NCBI GenBank assembly: GCA_050014815.1
Contig: JBEKCP010000404.1
Location: forward strand, 1-5,746
Length of the DNA stretch: 5,746 nt
Reading direction: 5' to 3'
DNA from: JBEKCP01 sp050014815
GTDB lineage: Bacteria; Planctomycetota; Planctomycetia; Pirellulales; Thermoguttaceae
How positions within the stretch are numbered: position 1 is the stretch's first letter; each line of letters begins with the position of its first letter. A program made the position numbers and the translations under genes. This document shows, one piece after another, positions 1 through 4,923 of the stretch. Below the pieces are notes generated by a model that saw only the letters and a program-made list of their open reading frames with translations, had not been told where the DNA came from and searched no databases.

Positions 1-180
1 GGAGAGGGGGAGACAAGGAGACAGGGAGAGGGGGAGACAAGGAGACAGGGAGAGGGGGACATGAGGAGGATTCCTGTTTGCTCCCTGTCTCCCTGTCTCC
101 TTGCCTCCCTGTCTCCCTGTCTCCCTGTCTCCTTGCCTCCCTGTCTCCTTGTCTCCCTGTCTCCCTGTCTCCCTGTCTCC
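1..180. repeat. Octamer tandem array in inverted orientation
   Basis: Bases 1-60 are 8-nt units (GGAGAGGG, GGAGACAA, GGAGACAG) in a 24-nt super-period, cut by the window edge. Bases 81-180 are twelve and a half octamers of the complementary type (CTCCCTGT, CTCCTTGC, CTCCTTGT). The arms are separated by about 20 nt and could pair into a long imperfect hairpin. The + strand is purine-rich on the left and pyrimidine-rich on the right. An open frame across the right arm encodes only a Ser/Leu/Pro/Cys repeat and is not treated as a gene. Function is unknown; it may be the 3' flank of a gene outside the window. Confidence 0.9.
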
Positions 181-260
181 TACGGAACCCACCGTTCCTA
201 CGCCACATACCCCCCCGGAATAATCGACGTAATCCGAAAAATCCGCAAGTTCCGTAGAGT
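181..260. other. Intergenic stretch with a spaced 9-bp inverted repeat
   Basis: CTACGGAAC at 180-188 is exactly complementary to GTTCCGTAG at 249-257. A small hairpin, GGAAC-CCACC-GTTCC, lies at 184-198. No gene is visible. The inverted repeat could close a structured leader or be chance. Confidence 0.35.
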
Positions 261-289
261 TTGACACGATAATTAGTGCTGTCACGATT
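261..289 (+). promoter_or_regulatory. Possible promoter for the lipoprotein gene
   Basis: A perfect -35 hexamer TTGACA lies at 261-266, about 50 nt before the gene start. No good -10 sits at the normal distance; the best (CACGAT, 283-288, 16-nt spacer) matches only three of six bases. GATAAT at 268-273 resembles a -10 but lacks a -35. The placement is weak. Confidence 0.3.
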
Positions 290-316
290 TACCGAGCGGT
301 AGTCGAGGGTCTACGC

Positions 317-919
317 ATGATTAAGAGAACCGCACTCATTCCGGTCGGCCTGCTGGTGGGGGCGATGCTGGTGTCGGCCACGGGCTGTGGCCGGGTCCTG
401 CTGGGACCTGACATCGGGCTGATGATGTACCCGATCCCGCTGTCGCCGTATTTCCAGAAGCGGGAAGAAGATGCGTTCTGGAATCACAAGCGTTACGACC
501 GAATACCGGTCCTCGGGCCGTTGCAGGCCGGGGCCCCTGAGGTTGGCATGGATCCGCCGTCGGAAGACGAGATCATGCGGGCCCTGGAGAAGGCCCGGCC
601 CGTCCAAGGCGGCCTCCCCTTCCTGCACGAAGTCCAGCGGAACAAGGTCCGCATCATCGTCGAGCCGCTGGCCGATTACGTCGATCCGCCCCGGGTTTAC
701 CCGCTGGTCGGGCCAGCACAGCTCCATCACTGCCATTTCAAGTGCATCATCTACTACAACGAAGTCACCAGGATCGGTTGGCCCGTCCCCCACACCACCA
801 GTGTTGAGGACTGCCAGGAAGTTGTCTACATCGACCACGACCACTTCCACCAGGTGGGCAACCCCGATCCCGGCCCGGGCACGGGCTATCCCAGTCATGC
901 GACACTGGGGTTGAAGTAG
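317..919 (+). CDS. Predicted lipoprotein with His/Cys-rich C-terminal half, function unknown
   Basis: A 200-residue protein. The ATG is preceded by GAGGG at 305-309, seven bases upstream, which fixes the start. Residues 1-24 are a lipoprotein signal: basic MIKR, a hydrophobic stretch, then ATG-C with the acylated cysteine at C24. The mature protein should be membrane-anchored, facing the periplasm. There is no repeat or transmembrane segment after that. The second half holds HHCHFKC (137-143), then DHDHFH (173-178), and a Pro/Gly-rich tail. Clustered His and Cys suggest metal binding or disulfides, but this is inference. It resembles small conserved planctomycete secreted proteins of unknown role; I do not recognise a named family. 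It is followed by REP hairpins and a terminator, so it is probably monocistronic. Confidence 0.85.
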   Translation: MIKRTALIPVGLLVGAMLVSATGCGRVLLGPDIGLMMYPIPLSPYFQKREEDAFWNHKRYDRIPVLGPLQAGAPEVGMDPPSEDEIMRALEKARPVQGGLPFLHEVQRNKVRIIVEPLADYVDPPRVYPLVGPAQLHHCHFKCIIYYNEVTRIGWPVPHTTSVEDCQEVVYIDHDHFHQVGNPDPGPGTGYPSHATLGLK

Positions 920-924
920 CACAG

Positions 925-949
925 GTAGGTCCCGCTTGCCGAGCGGGAC
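925..949 (+). repeat. REP hairpin 1 (GTAG type)
   Basis: GTAG (925-928) is followed directly by an 8-bp stem GTCCCGCT/AGCGGGAC with loop TGCCG. The order of tetranucleotide then hairpin is that of bacterial REP sequences. It starts 5 nt after the lipoprotein stop codon. Its stem differs from the two REPs that follow by paired, compensating changes. Confidence 0.8.
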
Positions 950-956
950 AACCGAA

Positions 957-981
957 GTCCTGCCCGGCAGGCAGGACCTAC
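957..981 (-). repeat. REP hairpin 2 (GTAG type, inverted)
   Basis: Read on the minus strand it is GTAG followed by GTCCTGCC-TGCCG-GGCAGGAC, an 8-bp stem with the same 5-nt loop as REP 1. It lies in opposite orientation to REP 1, giving a BIME-like inverted pair. Confidence 0.8.
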
Positions 982-993
982 TGGCAGGCAGAA

Positions 994-1018
994 GTCCTGC
1001 CCGGCAGGCAGGACCTAC
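994..1018 (-). repeat. REP hairpin 3, tandem copy of REP 2
   Basis: Identical to REP 2 and offset by 37 nt. The duplicated stretch runs 954-987 and 991-1024 (34 identical bases), so REP 2 and 3 arose by tandem duplication of a REP plus its flank. Confidence 0.8.
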
Positions 1019-1028
1019 TGGCAGCAAA

Positions 1029-1095
1029 GACAGAGAATTGGCATGAACCCCGGAGGCAGCGGACGTACGGTCCGCCGTCCCCGGGGTTTTCTGTC
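1029..1095 (+). terminator. Rho-independent-like terminator after the lipoprotein gene
   Basis: AACCCCGG (1046-1053) pairs with CCGGGGTT (1081-1088). An inner stem GCGGAC/GTCCGC (1059-1064, 1070-1075) closes on loop GTACG. An outer GACAGA/TCTGTC (1029-1034, 1090-1095) extends it. The 3' arm runs into TTTT at 1087-1090. The T tract is short and partly paired, so strength is uncertain. It separates the lipoprotein gene from the exbB-like gene. Confidence 0.6.
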
Positions 1096-1149
1096 ATTTG
1101 ATTCACTCCCGGCCCCTGTGGAATACGAAGAAGAATAGGGGCATTCCAG

Positions 1150-2058
1150 ATGGACTTTGCAGGGAAGCATTGCCGCTGGTCCGAGGTCACGGGGGCGAAG
1201 GGCCCGCGGTGGGTGGCGGTACTCTGTCTTGCCATTGTCCTCGCACTGACCTCAGAATGGCTCACACCCCCGCGCGTCCTTGCGGAGCCTACCCCGTTGG
1301 CGGAACCTGCTGCCAGCCACCCCCCCCCTCCAAACGCCCCGCCCGCCCGCGAAATCATCCCGACCAGGGACCTTTGGCGGGCGATGCAAGAGGGTGGCCC
1401 CCTGATGATCGCCCTGGCGGGTTGCTCCTTCCTGGTGGTGGCGTTCGTGCTGGAGCGGGCCATCAGTCTCCGGCGGGCCCGAGTCATCCCGAAACCCTTC
1501 GTGACACGGTTCCTCGAGCAGCTCCGCGACGGCGATCTCGACCCCGAGCAGGCGATGGACCTCTGCCAGCAGAGCGGCAGTCCGGTGGCGATGGTCTTCG
1601 CCGGCGCCGTGCGGAAGTGGGGCCGCCCGTCCGTCGAGGTCGAACAGGCGGCCATCGACCACGGCGAGCGCGTGACCAATCGGCTCCGCCGCTACCTCCG
1701 CCTGTTCTACGGCGTGGCCAACGTCGGCCCCCTGTTGGGGCTGATGGGGACCGTGCTCGGCATGATCCAGACATTCAACGTGATTGCCGCCCACGATGCC
1801 CTGGGCCGGGCCGAGCTCCTGGCCGGCGGCATTGCCAAGGCCCTCTTGAATACCGCGGGCGGGCTGGGAGTGGCGATACCGGCCTCGATTTTCTATGTGT
1901 TCTTCCTCAGCCGGGTCGACCGGCTCGTGATCGAGATCGACGAACTCTCGCAGGAAGTGGTCAACGCGATCTCGGCCGAGGGACTCCAGGAGCGGCAATC
2001 CCAGGCGGCCGGCGGAAGCCGCAACACGCGGCGGCCGCCCGCCCGAAAGGCCGCCTGA
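1150..2058 (+). CDS. exbB: MotA/TolQ/ExbB-family proton channel protein
   Basis: A 302-residue inner-membrane subunit of an ExbB-ExbD (TolQ-TolR) motor, which conducts protons and drives a partner protein. The start is supported by AGGGG at 1137-1141, eight bases before the ATG. Residues 20-45 look like a signal peptide ending VLA, followed by a Pro/Ala-rich periplasmic stretch (46-68). Three membrane segments follow: about 83-104, 187-209 and 235-254. Between the first and second is the usual large cytoplasmic helical region. The family core is clear: GPLLGLMGTVLGMI (193-206) and NTAGGLGVAIPA (234-245). T201 and T235 match the pore threonines of E. coli ExbB (T148, T181). The C-terminus is basic and low in complexity. 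The N-terminal signal region makes it longer than E. coli ExbB. It is first in a three-gene same-strand unit. ExbB or TolQ cannot be separated by sequence alone; exbB is used as a family label. Confidence 0.93.
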   Translation: MDFAGKHCRWSEVTGAKGPRWVAVLCLAIVLALTSEWLTPPRVLAEPTPLAEPAASHPPPPNAPPAREIIPTRDLWRAMQEGGPLMIALAGCSFLVVAFVLERAISLRRARVIPKPFVTRFLEQLRDGDLDPEQAMDLCQQSGSPVAMVFAGAVRKWGRPSVEVEQAAIDHGERVTNRLRRYLRLFYGVANVGPLLGLMGTVLGMIQTFNVIAAHDALGRAELLAGGIAKALLNTAGGLGVAIPASIFYVFFLSRVDRLVIEIDELSQEVVNAISAEGLQERQSQAAGGSRNTRRPPARKAA

Positions 2059-2073
2059 ATGATGAACAAACAC

Positions 2074-2146
2074 CACGTTTAGCGGGCGGGCTTGCCCGCC
2101 GTGTGAATCGTGGAGACTCGGCGGGCAAGCCCGCCCGCTAAACGTG
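2074..2146. repeat. 27-bp perfect inverted repeat (REP-like) between exbB and exbD
   Basis: Bases 2074-2100 and 2120-2146 are exact reverse complements, separated by 19 nt. Each arm also contains a smaller palindrome, GGCGGGC-TT-GCCCGCC (2085-2100 in the left arm). Two folds compete: one 27-bp stem or two short hairpins. A related single arm lies at 4879-4902. It occupies most of the gap between exbB and exbD, and a transcript crossing it would carry a very stable hairpin. Confidence 0.92.
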
Positions 2147-2165
2147 CTCAACCAAACCAATCGCC

Positions 2166-2576
2166 ATGCCCCTGAAAACCCAACTCGACGAACAGCCACC
2201 CCTGAACCTGACGGCGATGCTCGACGTCATGTTCCTGCTGATCATCTTCTTTGTGCTCAATACGCGGTTCCTCGATGAGGAGCGGCAGATCGGCCTCGAA
2301 CTGCCCCGCGTCGCCGATCGGGGTGTCCTGGCCGCGGCGGCCCAGTCGAAAACGGTCAATGTCTACCGCGACGGCACCGTCACGCTCGACCAGGCCCCCG
2401 TGACGCTCGCGGAACTGACCGCGCGGCTGGCCTCGGCCAAGACCCGGTCCCCATCGCTGAGCATCCTGGTGCGCGGCGACGGCCAGGGCGAGTTCCAGCA
2501 GGTCGCGGCGGTCCTGAGCGCCTGCAAGCAGGCCGGCATCGACGATCTGGGCATCTCCGTCCGCCTGGGGCCGTAG
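2166..2576 (+). CDS. exbD: ExbD/TolR-family biopolymer transport protein
   Basis: A 136-residue partner of the ExbB-like channel protein: short cytoplasmic N-terminus, one membrane helix, periplasmic domain. The helix lies in LNLTAMLDVMFLLIIFFVL (13-31). D20 in it matches the essential protonatable aspartate of E. coli ExbD (D25) and TolR (D23). The periplasmic half has the family ending ILVRGDGQGEFQQV (99-112) and AGIDDLGISV. Length is normal. The start gives the canonical N-terminus, but no Shine-Dalgarno is visible because the inverted repeat ends only 19 nt upstream. The stop TAG (2574-2576) is the first three bases of a heptamer repeat array. Confidence 0.94.
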   Translation: MPLKTQLDEQPPLNLTAMLDVMFLLIIFFVLNTRFLDEERQIGLELPRVADRGVLAAAAQSKTVNVYRDGTVTLDQAPVTLAELTARLASAKTRSPSLSILVRGDGQGEFQQVAAVLSACKQAGIDDLGISVRLGP

Positions 2577-2722
2577 GGATTGGGGATTGGGGATTGGGGA
2601 TTGGGGATTGGAGTTCTCAGTTTTCAGTTCTCAGTTCTCAGTTCGGACAACTGACAACTGACAACTGACAACTGACGCCGGACGCCCCGTACTTCATCCT
2701 TGCGCCCTCCGCCCTCATCACC
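2574..2722. repeat. Heptamer tandem-repeat mosaic between exbD and the toroid gene
   Basis: It starts with TAGGGAT and four TGGGGAT (2574-2608). After a 3-nt step, eleven heptamers run in unbroken register from 2612 to 2688: AGTTCTC-type (four), AGTTCGG, ACAACTG (four), ACGCCGG, ACGCCCC. AGTT-type and ACAACTG units are near reverse complements, so TCAGTT-CGGAC-AACTGA and its neighbours can fold into a hairpin with about one mismatch per period. Bases 2689-2722 are C-rich, with no visible ribosome-binding site. The style resembles STRR heptamer repeats known from cyanobacteria. Confidence 0.88.
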
Positions 2723-4450
2723 ATGACACGCCTCTGGAGTTTTCTGACCGGCGCGAAACTGCTCATGCTCCTGCTGTGGCTGGGCCTGGCCGCCTTCAGC
2801 ATCGCGATCGTGATCCTCATCTGGACGCGATGGGGACAGTACCGGCCGCTGCGGAAATGCTTCCTGCTATCGCTCCTGGCCCACCTGCTCCTGGCCGGTT
2901 ACGCGACGACCATCGAGATCGTGGCGATGGCCCCCGCGATCTCGCCGCCGGTAATGCACGTCACGCTGCTGGAATGGCCGGTCGGGCCCGGCTCCGGGCC
3001 CAGCGTCGCCGGCGACGCGCCGGCGACCGAAGACATGTCGCCCGCCCCATCCGATATCCCTGAAGAGAGTCCGCCTGCGGCGGGGCACCCTCTGGGTCAG
3101 CCGGCCAACACCGGTCCGCCGCCGATGCCGGAACCGGATCGAGCGGACCCGCCCCGCCGGGAAGACCCGCCGCCCGTGGAAACGCCCCCGGTTGCCTCGC
3201 CAAGTACCATCGCGTCCGAGGATGGGCCTCCCGTGTCCCCTGTCCCTCGTCCCCTGTCCCCTATCCCCCCGGACGCCGGCACCGCGCGGAAGCGTGGTGA
3301 CGGGCTTTCACCCCTGTCCCCTGCCCCCTGTCCCATGTCCCCTGTCCCCTGGCCCCTCGCCCCTGTCCCCGAGGTCTACCGACTCCGCATGGCCGGTGAC
3401 CACGTCGAAACGGCGATCGGCGGCGGGGGCAGTCCCGAGACCGAAGCCGCCGTCCAGGCCGCCCTCGCGTGGCTCTCGGCCAACCAAAACCCCGACGGAC
3501 GCTGGGAGGCCCGGCGCCATGAGGCCGGCCGCGACACCATGACCGACGGCCGCAGCCGCCCCAACGCGGGCCTGGAGGCCGACTCGGGGATGACGGGGCT
3601 CGCCCTCTTGACCATGTTGGGCTCCGGCCACACCCATCTCCGCGGCCCCTACCGGGAAAACGTCCGCCGAGGACTTGAATTCCTCCTGGCGATCCAGTCC
3701 GGCGACGGCAGCCTGGCCGGCCCGGCCGATCGCTTCGCCGCCATGTACTGCCATGCCATGGCCGCCTTCGCCTTGAGCGAAGCCTATGCCATGACCGGCG
3801 ACAGCAGACTGAGCGGACCTGTTCACCGGGCCATCGGCTACACGCTCGCGGCACAGGACCCCGCCGGCGGCGGCTGGCGCTACAGCCCCCGCGATCCCGG
3901 CGACACCAGCCAACTCGGTTGGCAACTGATGGCCCTGCGGAGCGCCGAGTTGGCGGGCATCGCCATTCCCGCGGCGACGCGGGCCAACATGGTCCGCTAT
4001 CTGCAATCGGTGGCCTCGGGCCGGCAGGGGGGGCTGGCGTCTTACCGGCCCCATGAGCGCCCCACGCGGACCATGACAGCCGAGGCCCTCGCCTGCTGGC
4101 AGTTCCTGGGGATGGCCCGGCAGCACCCGGCGGCCGCCGAAGCGGCCGAATTCCTCCTCGGCGAACTCCCCGGCCAGGGGCGGCCGAACTTCTATTATTG
4201 GTACTACGCCACCCTGGCTACTTTCCAGCTTCAAGGCGAGCCCTGGCAGCGGTGGAACGACGCCATGCGGACCCACCTCCTGGCCATCCAAGAGAAGGCC
4301 GAGCCACTGGCCGGCTCCTGGGACCCGGACCCCGTCTGGGGAGGTTACGGGGGCCGAATCTACAGCACCTCGCTGGCCGCGCTCTGCCTGGAGGCCTACT
4401 ACCGTTACCTGCCACTCTGGAAGGTGGGGGCAGGAGGGGTTAGGGATTAG
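2723..4450 (+). CDS. TonB-like membrane anchor and Pro-rich linker fused to an alpha/alpha-toroid domain
   Basis: A 575-residue protein. Residues 12-34 and 46-69 are hydrophobic membrane segments. The second, CFLLSLLAHLLLAGY (46-60), has S50 and H54 spaced as S-x3-H, as in the TonB transmembrane helix (S16/H20 in E. coli). Residues 86-217 are Pro/Ser-rich and unstructured. Residues 228-567 are an alpha/alpha toroid of the prenyltransferase/squalene-cyclase fold. QW-like repeats end in NQNPDGRW (254-261), AIQSGDG (323-329), AAQDPAGGGWRY (376-387) and AIQ...GSW (521-533). It closes with GGRIYSTSLAALCLEAYYRYLPLW (split: 543-554, 555-566). No DxDD acid motif of squalene-hopene cyclase is seen, so cyclase activity is doubtful. 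No ribosome-binding site is obvious. The last residues and the stop come from a heptamer repeat. It follows exbB and exbD, suggesting an energised periplasmic effector; the substrate is unknown. Confidence 0.85.
   Translation: MTRLWSFLTGAKLLMLLLWLGLAAFSIAIVILIWTRWGQYRPLRKCFLLSLLAHLLLAGYATTIEIVAMAPAISPPVMHVTLLEWPVGPGSGPSVAGDAPATEDMSPAPSDIPEESPPAAGHPLGQPANTGPPPMPEPDRADPPRREDPPPVETPPVASPSTIASEDGPPVSPVPRPLSPIPPDAGTARKRGDGLSPLSPAPCPMSPVPWPLAPVPEVYRLRMAGDHVETAIGGGGSPETEAAVQAALAWLSANQNPDGRWEARRHEAGRDTMTDGRSRPNAGLEADSGMTGLALLTMLGSGHTHLRGPYRENVRRGLEFLLAIQSGDGSLAGPADRFAAMYCHAMAAFALSEAYAMTGDSRLSGPVHRAIGYTLAAQDPAGGGWRYSPRDPGDTSQLGWQLMALRSAELAGIAIPAATRANMVRYLQSVASGRQGGLASYRPHERPTRTMTAEALACWQFLGMARQHPAAAEAAEFLLGELPGQGRPNFYYWYYATLATFQLQGEPWQRWNDAMRTHLLAIQEKAEPLAGSWDPDPVWGGYGGRIYSTSLAALCLEAYYRYLPLWKVGAGGVRD
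3234..3370. repeat. Heptamer arrays inside the toroid gene
   Basis: Two arrays of TGTCCCC-type heptamers lie in the coding sequence: five units at 3234-3268 and eight at 3315-3370, separated by 46 nt of ordinary sequence. They encode Pro/Ser-rich peptide (for example SPVPRPLSPIP) at residues 171-217, part of the linker. Seven nt is not a multiple of three, so only changes of three units keep the frame. Confidence 0.9.
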
Positions 4451-4474
4451 GGATTGGGGATTAGGGATTAGGGA
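4440..4474. repeat. TTAGGGA heptamer array overlapping the toroid gene stop
   Basis: Five units in register: TTAGGGA, TTAGGGA, TTGGGGA, TTAGGGA, TTAGGGA. The gene's stop TAG (4448-4450) is in the second unit, and the last residues (GVRD) are read through the array. A small hairpin, AGCCG-CTTG-CGGCT, follows at 4478-4491 without a T tract. Confidence 0.88.
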
Positions 4475-4497
4475 TCGAGCCGCTTGCGGCTTCGCAC

Positions 4498-4539
4498 CGC
4501 CTTCCGTCCTCCACCTTTCGCCTTCCGCCTTGCTTTCTC
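4498..4539. repeat. Pyrimidine-rich heptamer array before the tat promoter
   Basis: Six heptamers in register: CGCCTTC, CGTCCTC, CACCTTT, CGCCTTC, CGCCTTG, CTTTCTC. The array ends 4 nt before the -35 hexamer. The + strand is nearly all pyrimidine. Confidence 0.7.
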
Positions 4540-4543
4540 CCCT

Positions 4544-4571
4544 TTGACACCCCAAACGCCCGGGGTACAAT
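4544..4571 (+). promoter_or_regulatory. Sigma70-type promoter for the tatA pair and possibly tRNA-Val
   Basis: TTGACA (4544-4549), a 16-nt spacer, then TACAAT (4566-4571): six of six and five of six consensus bases. Transcription would start near 4578, leaving a leader of about 70 nt before the first tatA. The leader holds a weak hairpin CCGCT/AGCGG (4590-4594, 4606-4610). This is the strongest promoter in the window. Confidence 0.75.
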
Positions 4572-4610
4572 GGAGATAGCTTGCTTGACCCGCTTTCACA
4601 CCGGGAGCGG

Positions 4611-4640
4611 ATGCCCTGCCTGTTGACCCCCCCCTCATAG
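4611..4640 (+). other. Possible nine-codon leader ORF before tatA
   Basis: An ATG at 4611 opens MPCLLTPPS and stops at TAG 4638-4640, which overlaps the AGGG ribosome-binding site of the next gene. A GGGAG sits only three bases before the ATG, too close to be a good site. It could couple translation to tatA, but chance is likely. Confidence 0.15.
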
Positions 4641-4649
4641 GGTTTTACG

Positions 4650-4874
4650 ATGATTCCACTTTTCGCGATAATTTTCTCCGGCGTGGAGTGGCTCGTGGTG
4701 GCCTTCGTTGCGCTGTTGCTCTTTGGCAACCGGCTGCCCAGCGCGATGCGTAACATGGGCCGAGGCATCACCGAGTTCAAGAAGGGGATGGAGGGTGTCG
4801 GGGACGACGCCGACCCGCCGAAGAAGATCGACGAGCAGCCGAAGAAGATCGACGAGCAGGCCACCAAGGGCTGA
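4650..4874 (+). CDS. tatA: TatA/TatE-family twin-arginine translocase subunit (first copy)
   Basis: A 74-residue component of the Tat system, which exports folded proteins across the cytoplasmic membrane. AGGG at 4639-4642, seven bases upstream, supports the start. The N-terminal helix is about 8-25 (FSGVEWLVVAFVALLLFG). E13 lies thirteen residues before the hinge glycine G26, where E. coli TatA has Q8 and TatB has E8. Then come the hinge FGNRLP and an amphipathic helix ending EFKKGMEG, typical of TatA. The tail is short and charged, with PKKIDEQ repeated twice by an exact 21-bp DNA duplication. It is the first gene after the strong promoter and lies 49 nt before a second TatA-like gene. TatA is favoured over TatB by length and the FKKG motif. 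Confidence 0.93.
   Translation: MIPLFAIIFSGVEWLVVAFVALLLFGNRLPSAMRNMGRGITEFKKGMEGVGDDADPPKKIDEQPKKIDEQATKG
4818..4859 (+). repeat. Exact 21-bp tandem duplication in tatA
   Basis: Bases 4818-4838 and 4839-4859 are identical and in frame, encoding PKKIDEQ twice in the C-terminal tail. Identity at the DNA level suggests a recent slip. Confidence 0.95.
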
Positions 4875-4878
4875 TTTC

Positions 4879-4902
4879 GTTTAGCGGCCGGGCTTGCCCG
4901 GC
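4879..4902. repeat. Single REP-like palindrome related to the exbB-exbD repeat
   Basis: CGTTTAGCG then CGGGC-TT-GCCCG as in the arm at 2076-2100, but the stem is GCCGGGC/GCCCGGC instead of GGCGGGC/GCCCGCC. One base pair is exchanged on both sides, so pairing is kept. It begins 4 nt after the first tatA stop and ends 21 nt before the second tatA start. Confidence 0.85.
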
Positions 4903-4923
4903 GCGGGCACGGGGTGTGAACCA

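Noticed and set aside
61..264. 67-residue + strand open frame rich in LSPCLPVS
   Set aside because: It is the translation of the octamer array, with an 8-residue period set by the repeat; no domain and no separate coding signal.
954..1024. CRISPR-like direct repeats
   Set aside because: The 37-nt offset copies are contiguous with no unique spacers, and each is a REP hairpin.
311..1027. 238-residue minus-strand frame opposite the lipoprotein gene
   Set aside because: Its start lies in the REP repeats and no motif is recognisable; the + frame has a lipoprotein signal and a good ribosome-binding site.
1098..2141. 347-residue + strand frame overlapping exbB
   Set aside because: Arg/Pro/Gly-rich out-of-frame shadow; the ExbB frame holds the family motifs and ribosome-binding site.
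2723..4450. Squalene-hopene cyclase
   Set aside because: Toroid fold only; no DxDD motif, and the N-terminal anchor and Pro-rich linker do not fit a cyclase.
4911..4919. GGTGTGAAC shared by the sequence after the REP at 4879-4902 and the IS66 end (minus strand)
   Set aside because: A nine-base match without further similarity; likely chance.
4894..4923. TTG start ten codons upstream for the second tatA
   Set aside because: The extra residues fall in the REP-like palindrome; the ATG at 4924 has a plausible GGGGTG site.
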